A stretch of 64,000 nucleotides of DNA, from contig NZ_LHZQ01000220.1 of NCBI RefSeq assembly GCF_001580915.1, positions 1-64,000 of the forward strand. The letters are read 5' to 3'. Each line of letters begins with the position of its first letter. Position 1 is the first letter of the stretch. The notes below the pieces were generated by a model. The model made no database searches. It worked only from the letters and a program-made list of their open reading frames with translations, and had not been told where the DNA came from. The DNA comes from Acetobacter tropicalis (GTDB lineage: Bacteria; Pseudomonadota; Alphaproteobacteria; Acetobacterales; Acetobacteraceae). The translations under genes were made by a program, and so were the position numbers. This document shows positions 20,136 through 29,248 of the stretch, piece after piece.

Positions 20136-20768
20136 TTACTGAAGACGTGCGCGAATATCTTTGACAATCATGGCATTGACCGCCTCTGGTGAGAGGCCAT
20201 CCGTACTGATACGGCGGACGCGGCCGGTATCCTGCCGGGCGATCTCCTGAAAACCCGCCAGAACCCGGGCGTGAAACCCTTCATCTGACAGTTCATAACG
20301 ATCAACTGGAGCCCCCCGCGCTGCCAGCCGTAGCCGAGCGACATCCCGCGGAGCTTCCAGCAGAAACGTCATATCCGGATCACGCCCCAACTGCTCCTGC
20401 AGACGAGAAATCAGACGCAAGACATCCGGGTTTCCCTCTGCGCGACCATAACCCTGATAAGCCAGCGTGGAATCCGTAAAACGATCACACACCACCACTT
20501 TCCCGGCTTCCAGCGCAGGCGTGATCACCTGATCAACATGATCATATCGTGCCGCAAAATGCGTTAGTATCTCTGCCCGGAGAGAGAGCGGATGTTTACC
20601 AAACAGAAGAACCTGCCGTAATTCTTCGGCTCCCGGAGAACCACCAGGTTCCCGCGTGGTCACAACATCCACACCAGCGGAGAGAAGTGCTGCCTGCAGC
20701 AGTTTAAGCTGCGTGGACTTCCCTACGCCTTCTCCACCCTCCAGCGTAATAAACAGACCTTTACTCAT
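20136..20768 (-). CDS. tmk: Thymidylate kinase
   Basis: A 210-residue P-loop kinase phosphorylating dTMP to dTDP. The P-loop GGEGVGKST is at 11-19, TREPGG at 38-43, and DRFTDSTLAYQGYGR (about 95-110) is the DR(F/Y) signature. It lies 3 bases after the dac gene and 9 before holB. Confidence 0.96.
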   Translation of the reverse strand: MSKGLFITLEGGEGVGKSTQLKLLQAALLSAGVDVVTTREPGGSPGAEELRQVLLFGKHPLSLRAEILTHFAARYDHVDQVITPALEAGKVVVCDRFTDSTLAYQGYGRAEGNPDVLRLISRLQEQLGRDPDMTFLLEAPRDVARLRLAARGAPVDRYELSDEGFHARVLAGFQEIARQDTGRVRRISTDGLSPEAVNAMIVKDIRARLQ

Positions 20769-20771
20769 GTC

Positions 20772-21992
20772 TTAAAGATGCAATCTGCGGGCCGCACGCC
20801 CCAGAACACCCAGCGCTGGCACATCCTGCCCGACCACAACGGGTACCAGCGCCTGTCGACCACCCGGCAACAATACCGTCAGTTGCCCAGCAGGCTGCCC
20901 CTGCTTGAGGGGAGCAGCCAACGGTCCCTGATAATCCAAAGACACATGCGTTGAGTTGCGCCAGCCATGGGGCAACAGCATGGTGAAGTCCTGGGCCACA
21001 ACCAAGGGGACTGTCTGAACCTGCCCCATCCATACGGGAGCCTGTTCTACCACATCCCCTTTGCTGAGAATTTTTGCGGATTCAAAGTTGGCGAACGCCC
21101 ACCCCATCAACCGCTCGCTCTCACGGGCACGAACATTGGACGTTGGCATGCCATTCAGAGCCAGAATGACGCGACGCCCTTCCCGTTCAGACGATGCACA
21201 TAGACCAAAACCACCTGCATCCGTGTGGCCAGTCTTCAGGCCGTCTGCCAGTCCCTTGACCACCAGAGCATTCCGGTTTTCCTGCCGGATCTTGTTGAAG
21301 AAAAACTCTTTTTCCGAGAAATAATGATAATATTCTGGAAAATCATGGATGAGGCGCAAGGCAAGATACGCAACATCGCGTGCGGACATATAGTGGCCAT
21401 CAGCAGGCCAGCCCGTTGCGTTCAAGAAATGTGAGTTAGTGAGCCCCAACTTCCCTGCCATCTCATTCATCAGGGCGACGAATTGCTCTTCCGACCCGGA
21501 GATACCTTCAGCCAACACCACGCAGGCATCATTACCAGACTGGATCACCATACCCTGGATAAGGTCTTCAACAGAAACGCTCTGCCCCAATGGCACGAAC
21601 ATCCGTGATCCCTGCATGCGCCACGCTTTTTCGCTCACAGGCAGGGTCTGGTCCAGCTTCAGGCGGCCAGATTTCAGCATGGTGAAGGTAACGTACGCCG
21701 TCATCATCTTGGTGAGAGATGAAGGCGGCATCCGTTCATCCGCTGCCTTTTCAAGCAACGTTGCGCCGCTGTTGTAATCCAGAATGCAGGCCCAGCGCGC
21801 TACGGTATCCACCGGCCCTACCGGCGTAATGGCGGGCGTTTCCGGTACGGGAGCAGGCTGCGTGGCCGCTGCTGCGGCAGGTACATGCGCATGGGCCGCG
21901 CCACCCCTTACCTTACGGGCAAACGCATTGAATGAATAACCAGTGGAGGCAAGGGCCGCACCCCCTGCGAGAAGAAACCGGCGAGTATGCAC
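20772..21992 (-). CDS. D-alanyl-D-alanine carboxypeptidase (penicillin-binding protein 5/6 family)
   Basis: A 406-residue serine peptidase that trims the terminal D-Ala from peptidoglycan stems in the periplasm. Active-site motifs are S92-L-T-K95, S152-G-N154 and K253-T-G255. The N-terminus (TRRFLLAGGAALASTG) is a signal sequence with a twin-arginine pair. The start codon is GTG (21992-21990) with a good AGGAAAG ribosome site. A long Ala/Pro linker (about 30-60) follows the signal. It belongs to a wall cluster with rlpA and mltB. The symbol could be dacA, dacC or dacF; I leave it open. Confidence 0.93.
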   Translation of the reverse strand: MHTRRFLLAGGAALASTGYSFNAFARKVRGGAAHAHVPAAAAATQPAPVPETPAITPVGPVDTVARWACILDYNSGATLLEKAADERMPPSSLTKMMTAYVTFTMLKSGRLKLDQTLPVSEKAWRMQGSRMFVPLGQSVSVEDLIQGMVIQSGNDACVVLAEGISGSEEQFVALMNEMAGKLGLTNSHFLNATGWPADGHYMSARDVAYLALRLIHDFPEYYHYFSEKEFFFNKIRQENRNALVVKGLADGLKTGHTDAGGFGLCASSEREGRRVILALNGMPTSNVRARESERLMGWAFANFESAKILSKGDVVEQAPVWMGQVQTVPLVVAQDFTMLLPHGWRNSTHVSLDYQGPLAAPLKQGQPAGQLTVLLPGGRQALVPVVVGQDVPALGVLGRAARRLHL

Positions 21993-22000
21993 GTTCTTTC

Positions 22001-22882
22001 CTATTCGACGACAATATGAGATCCGGTTAAACCATCAGCAAGGGCATGCCTCAGGGCCACATCCGCCTCGCTTATAGTCGCAAACGGTCCGTGACGGACA
22101 GCCCACATTTTTCCCTGCTGGGTAAATGAAGGGACAACAGACGCTCCCTGACGGGCCGCCTCTCGGGCGGCAGCGTAACGGGATGTAAAATCGGCCGTCT
22201 CGACCCAGAACTGACCAGCAACAGGCATCCCCTGCCGCCATGTCGCGGGGAGATCAGACAGAACGATGGGACCACCTGCCACTGTAGCTTCCTGCGGCGC
22301 AGACTGCTGAACAGCCGGAACGGCGCGCCCGACTCTGGCCCCTGCCTTCGCTTCTTTCAACTGGGTCTGGGTTACCGTTTCCAGTGGAGCCGCATTGATC
22401 TGCAACATGGGGCCACCGGGCAGGATTTCAGCAAGATGACGGCTGGCTGCTTCATCTTCCACAATTCTTACACGCGCTGGCGCGGTTCCCATTCCCAGCA
22501 GATCCGCTGCCTTACGTGACAAGCCAAGCAGGCGACCAATTTCCTTCGGGCCCCGATCATTCAACCGGACCGTTACTTCCCGCCCATTATCCAGGTTCAT
22601 CACCGTAACCACCGCAGGTAACTGCAAGGTGGGATGGCTTCCTGTCATGGTCGCGTCATCACGCACTTCACCATCCGTAGTTAGCGCTGATGCGGTCTTT
22701 TCCTGTTTCTGACGAACAGCCAAGCCTGTTGCCTGATAGGAAAAATCCTCTCTGGGATAGAACCAAGCATTTTCCACCTGCCAGCCCGACCCCACCACAT
22801 AATGTACGGAAGGCTGAACCTTGGGCACCGGCCTGGAACAGGCCACAACCCCTACACAGCACAGCAGAACGGCTTTTTTCAC
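22001..22882 (-). CDS. rlpA: RlpA-like septal/endolytic transglycosylase lipoprotein with SPOR domain
   Basis: A 293-residue lipoprotein (signal ending GVVAC, Cys15). The double-psi beta-barrel domain spans about 30-155, with TVMNLDNGREVTVRLNDRGP and ADLLGMG. The C-terminal part (about 215-293) is a SPOR domain that binds denuded peptidoglycan, with GQFWVETADF near its start. RlpA proteins cleave naked glycan strands or mark division septa. Translation starts at GTG (22882), overlapping the mltB stop as GTGA. Confidence 0.9.
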   Translation of the reverse strand: MKKAVLLCCVGVVACSRPVPKVQPSVHYVVGSGWQVENAWFYPREDFSYQATGLAVRQKQEKTASALTTDGEVRDDATMTGSHPTLQLPAVVTVMNLDNGREVTVRLNDRGPKEIGRLLGLSRKAADLLGMGTAPARVRIVEDEAASRHLAEILPGGPMLQINAAPLETVTQTQLKEAKAGARVGRAVPAVQQSAPQEATVAGGPIVLSDLPATWRQGMPVAGQFWVETADFTSRYAAAREAARQGASVVPSFTQQGKMWAVRHGPFATISEADVALRHALADGLTGSHIVVE

Positions 22883-23895
22883 ACTATGGCACTACCTAGA
22901 AGACCGACTCCCAGAGCATAGAAGTCTGAAGGATTGTAACGGCGGATCACGTTGAAATTGTGGTAAACCATATAGGCTTCCCCACCTGCACCATCCGGGC
23001 GGATAACCGCCCCTTCCAGACCCGGCCGAGAAAAGCCTCCGCCTAACAGAGGCCTTACGCCCAAGCCCGCCCAGTAGGAAACGGGATGCACGGCAGCACG
23101 ACCAATCTGGGACTGATCCAGCGTATCAGGCACTTGCACCTGTTCGCCCCAAGGTTCTCCTGCCTGCCAATGACATTTGGCAAGATAGTTTGCGATAGAG
23201 GCAAAAACGTCTGCTTCATTATTCCAGATATCGCGCCGCCCCCCTGCCGGGAAACTGGCTGCGTAACGTTCATAAGCGCTGGGCATGAACTGTGGTTGTC
23301 CCATAGCACCCGCATAGCTTCCCAACATGCCGGAGGGCGTGATGTCACCGTTGTTCAGAATGTGAAGTGCCTTGAAGAGTTCGGCACGGAAAAAGCTGGA
23401 TCGTCTGCCATCAAAAGCCAGAGTCGCAAGGGAATCGACCACATGGTAGGTTCCCATTCTGGTGCCGTAAGCAGATTCCAGCCCCCAGATTCCCGCAATG
23501 GCACCACGGTCCACGCCATAGGCCTGACTGATCTGGCTAAGCAGGGCCGTGCGTTGCGCAACAGCATTTTGACCATCTGAAATTTTCTTGTCCGTGATCA
23601 CCCGGTCTTTATACTGAGCCCACGTAAGGGTGAATTCCGGCTGATGCCGGTCAGCTTTCAAAACCTTGGCATTTGGTTGCGTTGTCAAAGCCAGGGCTTC
23701 ATCCAGCATTGAAGCGGAAAGCCCTTGCTGGATGGCTTCCCGTCGAACACCTGCCAGAAAGGCAGCATAGCTCCCCGTTGCAGCCGGGCTGCTCGCCTTC
23801 TTGACATGCTTTGCCGAAGCAGCGCTGCGGGCGAATGCAGGTAAGAGCAGCGAGGACATAGTCCCACAAACGAGGGTTCTTCTTCTCAGCATCAT
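22879..23895 (-). CDS. Lytic murein transglycosylase (MltB/SLT2 family)
   Basis: A 338-residue exported enzyme that cleaves the glycan backbone of peptidoglycan with 1,6-anhydro formation. A signal peptide covers about 1-28 (cut near FARSAASA). The catalytic Glu is E140 in GIWGLESAYG, followed by GAMGQPQFMPSAY and FASIANYLAKCHW, family signatures. There is no lipobox, so it is probably soluble in the periplasm rather than MltB proper. It is the first gene of the packed operon. Adjacent ATGs at 23895 and 23892 are both possible starts. Confidence 0.92.
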   Translation of the reverse strand: MMLRRRTLVCGTMSSLLLPAFARSAASAKHVKKASSPAATGSYAAFLAGVRREAIQQGLSASMLDEALALTTQPNAKVLKADRHQPEFTLTWAQYKDRVITDKKISDGQNAVAQRTALLSQISQAYGVDRGAIAGIWGLESAYGTRMGTYHVVDSLATLAFDGRRSSFFRAELFKALHILNNGDITPSGMLGSYAGAMGQPQFMPSAYERYAASFPAGGRRDIWNNEADVFASIANYLAKCHWQAGEPWGEQVQVPDTLDQSQIGRAAVHPVSYWAGLGVRPLLGGGFSRPGLEGAVIRPDGAGGEAYMVYHNFNVIRRYNPSDFYALGVGLLGSAIV

Positions 23896-24069
23896 TCACC
23901 AGTCACGCTATGATCTATCGTTAACTGGAGCGGATATAAGCGTATTTATCCGCCTGCGCGCCATCTCTTTTTTCTGCAGGCTCTATCGCTTTTCCGTCTC
24001 GGCAACCTTGCCCTCCTCCCCGTTGCCTGTCAGAGCAGGTGCCTCTCTTACGTGGAATATTTTGACTGA

Positions 24070-24645
24070 ATGCCAGACTCTCTGGAGCATTTTCTCGCAG
24101 CAACCACTGCCTATCCGGCGGTACAGGTGCTTATTGTCATCCTGGCCACCTTCATTCTGGAGGACGCGGCAACAGTACTCACCGCCATTCAGGTTAAACT
24201 GCATGCGCTCGGGCCGTTTGAAGCACTGATCGCACTTTATGTTGGCATTGTGCTGGGTGATGTCGGGCTTTACGGAATGGGGTATCTGGCCGCCCGCTGG
24301 GCTCCTGCCCGCCGCTGGATCAACACTCCCGAGCGCGATATGCAGCGCCAATGGCTGACAGAAAAACTGTTTAAGGTGGTTTTCATCAGCCGCTTTATTC
24401 CAGGCACCCGTCTGCCGCTTTATACAGCCTGCGGGTTCTTCAACGCTGGATTGCGCACCTTCACATTGGCTACACTCGCCGCCACGTTAATCTGGACATC
24501 TGCGCTATTTGCGCTATCGCTCCGCATTGGTGGCTTTCTTCTGGCTCACCTTGGGGCTTGGCGCTGGGCTGGCATTCTCGGCTTTGTGCTGGTTATCATT
24601 ATTATGGGTCGCATTGCCGCCCGCATGCAGAAACAGGGAAAATGA
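24070..24645 (+). CDS. DedA/VTT-domain inner-membrane protein
   Basis: A 191-residue polytopic membrane protein. The family motif is ISRFIPGTRLPLYTACGFF (about 113-131), with an N-terminal acidic re-entrant-like segment (ILEDAATVLTAIQVK) and GDVGLYGMGYLAARW. DedA proteins are implicated in proton-dependent lipid or drug transport, including recycling of undecaprenyl phosphate in several bacteria. The stop overlaps the next ATG (ATGA), so it is coupled to the ATP-grasp gene downstream. It is divergent from the mltB operon. Confidence 0.88.
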   Translation: MPDSLEHFLAATTAYPAVQVLIVILATFILEDAATVLTAIQVKLHALGPFEALIALYVGIVLGDVGLYGMGYLAARWAPARRWINTPERDMQRQWLTEKLFKVVFISRFIPGTRLPLYTACGFFNAGLRTFTLATLAATLIWTSALFALSLRIGGFLLAHLGAWRWAGILGFVLVIIIMGRIAARMQKQGK

Positions 24646-25739
24646 CCAAGCTGCCCTCTTCAGTCCGAGATTATTCTGCTGTGCCATCTGAAAATGGCTC
24701 TCCACTTTCCAGTTTTGAATTCTGGCCGGGCTGGATTTTTTATACGCCCATCGTGATCTACTGGATCCTGCTGGGGCTCCGTTACCGGGACTTCAGCACA
24801 CCAACCGCAGCGAACCCCCGTATTGAAACGGGCGGTCTGTGCGGAGAAAGCAAAAGCGGCATCCTGGATATGGCTGGAACCACAGCCTCCCGCTGGATTG
24901 CCCCTTACACCACCCTGTTCACCAGCTCTGACGATATGCGCCGTGCACAGGAAGCCATGACCCAGAAAGGCCTAAGCCTGCCCATCGTTGTAAAGCCTGA
25001 TATCGGCTGCAATGGTACTGGTGTAAAACTGGCACGGACAAATCAAGAACTGGATGCGGCTTTGGCAGCTTTCCCGCGGGGCATAAAACTGGTCATACAG
25101 CGCCTTATTCCTTATCGGCATGAAGCTGGCCTGTTCTATATCCGCCACCCTGATAGCGCTCATGGCACGCTCTCATCCCTGACGTATAAGGATATTCCTG
25201 CGCTGGCAGGAAACGGGCATGATACCGTGCGGGAACTGTTAAAGCAGGACCCGCGCACCCGCCTTCTGCTTCATATCTACACCCCACGCCTGCAAAACCG
25301 TCTGAACGATGTTCTGGAGGAAGGGGAAACTATTGATCTCGTTTTCACGGGTAATCACTGCAAAGGGGCCATTTTCCGTAACGGAGCCGAGGATATTACT
25401 CCTGCCCTTACAGCACGCCTGGATGAAATCATGCAGGACGTCCCTGATTTTCATTTCGGTCGAGTGGATGTGAAATTCGAGTCTGTCGAGGCTCTTCGAG
25501 CCGGTGAAAAATTTGAGATCATTGAAATCAATGGCGTAGGGTCTGAGGCTATCCATATATGGGACTCACGCACCACCCTGCGCGAAGCCTATGCAGCCCA
25601 GTTCCACCATTATGGGGAAACATTCCGGATAGGGGCCAAAAAGAAAAAGGCAGGCTGGAAATCCAGCGGCCTTTGGCACGGCGTACGCCTGTGGCGCAGA
25701 CAAAAGCGCCTGTTAGCCTCTTACCCCATGAATGACTAA
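24642..25739 (+). CDS. Membrane-anchored ATP-grasp ligase-like protein, substrate unknown
   Basis: A 365-residue protein. An N-terminal aromatic/hydrophobic segment (about 26-47, FEFWPGWIFYTPIVIY) could anchor it in the membrane. NPRIETGGLCGESK (about 58-71) follows. The remaining sequence has ATP-grasp features: PIVVKPDIGCNGTGVKL (about 113-129, the nucleotide-binding Lys and Gly-rich loop), a central QRLIP segment, FHFGRVDVKFES and FEIIEINGVGSEA, with the metal-binding Asp/Glu/Asn residues. The fold joins a carboxylate to an amine, as in D-Ala-D-Ala ligase, but the Ddl-specific surroundings are missing. The start is fixed by the ATGA overlap with the DedA gene. The function is not known to me. 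Confidence 0.8.
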   Translation: MTKLPSSVRDYSAVPSENGSPLSSFEFWPGWIFYTPIVIYWILLGLRYRDFSTPTAANPRIETGGLCGESKSGILDMAGTTASRWIAPYTTLFTSSDDMRRAQEAMTQKGLSLPIVVKPDIGCNGTGVKLARTNQELDAALAAFPRGIKLVIQRLIPYRHEAGLFYIRHPDSAHGTLSSLTYKDIPALAGNGHDTVRELLKQDPRTRLLLHIYTPRLQNRLNDVLEEGETIDLVFTGNHCKGAIFRNGAEDITPALTARLDEIMQDVPDFHFGRVDVKFESVEALRAGEKFEIIEINGVGSEAIHIWDSRTTLREAYAAQFHHYGETFRIGAKKKKAGWKSSGLWHGVRLWRRQKRLLASYPMND

Positions 25740-26074
25740 AACCTTCAGGGCGGGGATAGCCAGGACCTTCTCGCCCACAACGCTTACCACAAGTAATAAG
25801 AAACAGCTCAAAAACTCAGTAAGGCCGCCACGCGGTATTTTTACACCAGTGCGAGTGGCTTTTTTAATTATTCTCTTCAAAAGCCAACAGATCAAATTCT
25901 GATTGTACGCTCTTCACACTCGGATGCATCATCTTTTTACGCGAATGACACTTTTAGCTGTTGGAAATGTCTTCTTGTATCATCGCAGTGAACCGCTCTC
26001 TCAGCGCTAAAATGCTTGGCAGATCCCATCCTTCAGACTACCGACATTTTTTCTGCTTTTGTTGCTTTACGGTT
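25740..26074. other. Intergenic region between convergent ATP-grasp and permease genes
   Basis: 335 bases between two genes pointing toward each other. It contains one probable terminator (25827-25866). I see no gene in the remainder. Confidence 0.5.
25827..25866 (+). terminator. Probable intrinsic terminator after the ATP-grasp gene
   Basis: gccacgc (25827-25833) can pair with gcgagtggc (25851-25859) with a 2-base bulge. A run of seven T begins at 25860. It is about 90 bases beyond the stop of the plus-strand gene. Confidence 0.5.
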
Positions 26075-27646
26075 CTATTCCGAAACAGAGACATCCTTGC
26101 CCAACCGTGAGTGGCTTCGACCATAAAAATGGTAGCTGGCCCACCCGCACAGAATATAAACCACCAGCAGGACAGCCGGCACTGGGTCGCCGGAAAACAC
26201 GGCCATAATGATATCAATGAAGAGCGGGGCGGCCATAATCAGGCAGAACAGAATACCCAACAAGGGCACATAGCCAAGCCAGATTCCCTTTATTCGAAAA
26301 CCACCACCGGGCACGCTGAAAGACCGTGGAAAATCTGGGGCAGTATTCCGTATCCAGATCACGGTAAAGCACACAATGCCGAATGCCGTAGCCGTGCCAA
26401 GACTGACAAGATCACCAATAATATCAATCGGCAATGTCGCCGTGGCCACAGCCACCAAAAGACCAAGCACGATGGTGCCGATCCAAGGTGTTTTATAACG
26501 TGGATGCAATGTGCTGAAGACAGGCATCAGCAGGCCATCTTCCGCCATGGCGAAAAAGATACGGCTTTGGGCATAAAGTAGCCCGAACAGAACCGAGCAC
26601 AGGCCAACCACCGCCCCTATTTTCACAAAAACGGCCAGCCAGGGCTGATGCATGGCATTCACCGCTATTGCCAATGGATCAGCTACATCCAGCGTCTTCC
26701 ATGGCACCACCCCAATCAGGACGGCCGCCACAACAATATAAACCGCCGTGCAGATCAACAGGGACAGGATAATCCCTACCGGGATATCCCTGCGCGGATT
26801 ACGGGCCTCCGATGAGGCCGTAGAAACAGCTTCAAAACCAACATACGCAAAGAAAATAATGGATGCCGCCCGGAAAATTCCCGGCAATCCGTAGCGGAAG
26901 CCCCCTTCATGCGGCGGGATAAAGGGCGTCCAGTAAGAGGGATGGATCTGCCATACGCCAAGCCCCACAAAAACGGCCAGAACGCCGACTTTCAGGAAAA
27001 CAATGGCCGTGTTGATCCGCAGAGATTCCTTTACTCCCAGAATCAGCAAGCCTGTCACAACCAGAATGGAGGCAGCGCCGACCGCATCCAGTCGACCTGC
27101 CACGGAAACATGACGTTGTGTTCCATCCAGCGCGACCTGCATGGTTGTGGTGCTTAAGGCCGAGGGAACATGAATCCCGAAATCCTGTAGGAAACTTACC
27201 GCGTAGCCGGAAAATCCGGCAGCCACGCCCGCGCAGGAAATGCCGTATTCCAGCAGAAGTAACCATCCCACACCCCATGCCCACGCTTCCCCCATGGAAA
27301 CATAGGCATAAGTGTAGGCAGAACCAGAAACCGGCATAGCTGAGGCCAGTTCGCCATATGCCAGCGCCGTAAACAGGCAGGCCAATCCGGCGACAACAAA
27401 AGAAAGAAGAATAGAGGGGCCAGCGTAATTGGCAGCGGCGGTGCCGGTCATGACATAAATGCCAGCACCAATAGTGGAGCCTACACCCAACATGGTGAGT
27501 TGAAGCGGGCCTAATGTGCGGGTTAACCGCTGAGCGCCATTTTCCTGCTCGATTCTCTCAAGTGATTTACGGCGAGACCGCCCCGTATCCGGGCAGGATG
27601 AAAACCCCATGAGAGCCTGTATAACCTCCACCACGCGCCGGCACAT
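26075..27646 (-). CDS. Amino acid permease, APC superfamily (CAT type)
   Basis: Up to 523 residues with about 12-14 hydrophobic segments. The N-terminal RRKSLERIE, LTMLGVGSTIGAGIYVMTG and GPSILLSFVVAG match cationic/general amino acid transporters of the YfnA/CAT group. FFAYVGFEAVSTASSEARNPRRD is the conserved loop after the sixth or seventh segment. The substrate cannot be read from sequence. The start is uncertain: ATG 27646 has no clear ribosome site, and the Met at 27610 lies after a distant GGAGG. It is a single-gene unit. Confidence 0.9.
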   Translation of the reverse strand: MCRRVVEVIQALMGFSSCPDTGRSRRKSLERIEQENGAQRLTRTLGPLQLTMLGVGSTIGAGIYVMTGTAAANYAGPSILLSFVVAGLACLFTALAYGELASAMPVSGSAYTYAYVSMGEAWAWGVGWLLLLEYGISCAGVAAGFSGYAVSFLQDFGIHVPSALSTTTMQVALDGTQRHVSVAGRLDAVGAASILVVTGLLILGVKESLRINTAIVFLKVGVLAVFVGLGVWQIHPSYWTPFIPPHEGGFRYGLPGIFRAASIIFFAYVGFEAVSTASSEARNPRRDIPVGIILSLLICTAVYIVVAAVLIGVVPWKTLDVADPLAIAVNAMHQPWLAVFVKIGAVVGLCSVLFGLLYAQSRIFFAMAEDGLLMPVFSTLHPRYKTPWIGTIVLGLLVAVATATLPIDIIGDLVSLGTATAFGIVCFTVIWIRNTAPDFPRSFSVPGGGFRIKGIWLGYVPLLGILFCLIMAAPLFIDIIMAVFSGDPVPAVLLVVYILCGWASYHFYGRSHSRLGKDVSVSE

Positions 27647-27715
27647 TTCGTTACGAATCCGGCTCTAATACATCAATAGAAGGCGGCGTGCCTCCTCGGC
27701 AAGCCACTCTTTGTT

Positions 27716-28564
27716 TCAGGCACTGAAATGGAAAATCAGCGTCGCAATAAGTCCTGCTCCCATACAGTAATAAGCGAAGGGAGAGAGCGCCCATCTATCA
27801 TGGTCACGGAAATAACGCATCAGGAAAGCCGTGCTGGCCAAAGCAGTTACTCCGGAAATCACGGCAGCTATCAGTGCTACGTGCATCTGCCCAGGCTCCA
27901 GAACCATATGCCGCATTTTAAAGGCTTCTCGCGCCGTAGCCGCAATAATCACGGGCTCAGCCATCAGAAAAGAAAAGCGAGCCGCCGTGTCATGCCGCAA
28001 CCCCCGGATCAAACCGCCACAAATGGTCGCGCCAGACCGGGAAAAACCCGGCAAAAAGGCTATGCACTGAAACACACCTATCACCAGAGCATCACGCATG
28101 GTCATGTCCGCTACAGTGCGCACACCGTATCGACCACCCAAGCCCCGCAGCTTTTCTGCTAAAAGCAACATAACGCCATTCAGAAACAGAAAAATGGCGG
28201 CTGAAGGAGCAGAGCCGAATAAACTCCGCAGCAAATGCTCGAACAATCCACCGATGATAACCGCAGGGATAGTCGCCACAACCAGCAGGAAGAGGATATG
28301 CATGCTCTCCATCTGGATCCTGCTTCCCAGCAGACCTGCGGACCCTTTGAACAAAGCGGACCAGTCTTTCCAGAAAAAAATCAGCAACGCCACAGACGTG
28401 CCGAGATGCAGCATCACCAGAAAAGGTAAAAATGCTTCGTCATGCAGATTGTAAGACCAGTGCAGGAGCGCGGGCAAAATGACCGCATGCCCCAGACTGC
28501 TGACCGGAAAAAGTTCCGTCGCCCCTTGCAGGACGGCTATGATAATAGCCTGAATGAAAGACAT
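27716..28564 (-). CDS. uppP: Undecaprenyl-diphosphatase UppP (BacA)
   Basis: A 282-residue membrane enzyme dephosphorylating undecaprenyl diphosphate for reuse as the wall-precursor carrier. Both catalytic regions are visible: LQGATELFPVSSLGH (about 11-25) and PGFSRSGATI (about 170-180). In the common form the first reads EFLPVSSxxH; here it is ELFPVSSLGH. A longer frame begins at 28711, but the family start is the ATG at 28564. Its start region is divergent from the MCE gene. Confidence 0.95.
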   Translation of the reverse strand: MSFIQAIIIAVLQGATELFPVSSLGHAVILPALLHWSYNLHDEAFLPFLVMLHLGTSVALLIFFWKDWSALFKGSAGLLGSRIQMESMHILFLLVVATIPAVIIGGLFEHLLRSLFGSAPSAAIFLFLNGVMLLLAEKLRGLGGRYGVRTVADMTMRDALVIGVFQCIAFLPGFSRSGATICGGLIRGLRHDTAARFSFLMAEPVIIAATAREAFKMRHMVLEPGQMHVALIAAVISGVTALASTAFLMRYFRDHDRWALSPFAYYCMGAGLIATLIFHFSA

Positions 28565-28680
28565 TGATACACAACCCAGTTCTGGCCACACAAGCTTGTC
28601 CTTGCACCAAGTCCCCGCCTGCTGCAAGCATTCATAACCAATGGGCTCTGGCCTTGCCTCATGATGGAGAAAACAGATCA

Positions 28681-29139
28681 ATGATTGGGAGAGGCCGTAC
28701 CGGCGCCACACTTTTCAGCAGCGCCGTTCTGGCTGGCACGCTGGCATTTGCTCTGTATGCTCGTGCCACCCAGACCGCTCCCGGACAGGAGCGGTATGAC
28801 CTCTCAGCCCGTTTTGTGTCCGCCAATGGCCTTGCACGCGGCGCGGACGTAGCGTTGGCGGGAGTACCCGTTGGCCGGGTTTCCTCCGTTACACTCGACC
28901 CTACCTCCCAAATGGCCATTGTGAAATTCAGGATGAACACCGAACTCAAGATCCCTGACGACAGCACGCTGACAATTGGCAGCAGCACGCTTTCTTCCGA
29001 TAATGCCCTGATCATTGAGCCAGGCCATTCCCGCGCCATGGCAGCCCCCGGCACGTTGCTGACCCATACACTTGAGCCTTCCAGCCTTGAGCAACAGGTG
29101 AGCAATTACATTTTTGGCGGTGGCAATCTGGATCAATGA
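28681..29139 (+). CDS. MlaD-like MCE-domain protein
   Basis: A 152-residue protein with one N-terminal membrane segment (about 9-27) and one MCE domain: YDLSARFVSANGLARGADVALAGVPVGRV, followed by KIPDDSTLTIGSSTLSSDNALIIEPG. MlaD subunits form periplasmic hexamers carrying phospholipids between the membranes, held by MlaE/MlaF. Length fits MlaD, but no mlaE, mlaF, mlaC or mlaB gene is adjacent, so this is an orphan copy. The ATG at 28681 has only a distant GGAG. Confidence 0.85.
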   Translation: MIGRGRTGATLFSSAVLAGTLAFALYARATQTAPGQERYDLSARFVSANGLARGADVALAGVPVGRVSSVTLDPTSQMAIVKFRMNTELKIPDDSTLTIGSSTLSSDNALIIEPGHSRAMAAPGTLLTHTLEPSSLEQQVSNYIFGGGNLDQ

Positions 29140-29202
29140 AGGCCGTTGCCTACGCGCACATTGGCGGCTGAGATTTTTTGTAACAAAAACAGCAAGAACG
29201 CC

Positions 29203-29232
29203 TTGACGACCCCACCCCACCAAGGGTAGATC
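29203..29232 (+). promoter_or_regulatory. Possible sigma-70-type promoter of the CAU tRNA gene
   Basis: TTGACG at 29203-29208 is followed after 17-18 bases by GTAGATC (29226-29232), about 17 bases before the tRNA 5' end. The -35 box is good and the -10 box is poor. Confidence 0.4.
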
Positions 29233-29248
29233 ACCTCCACCGAACGAT

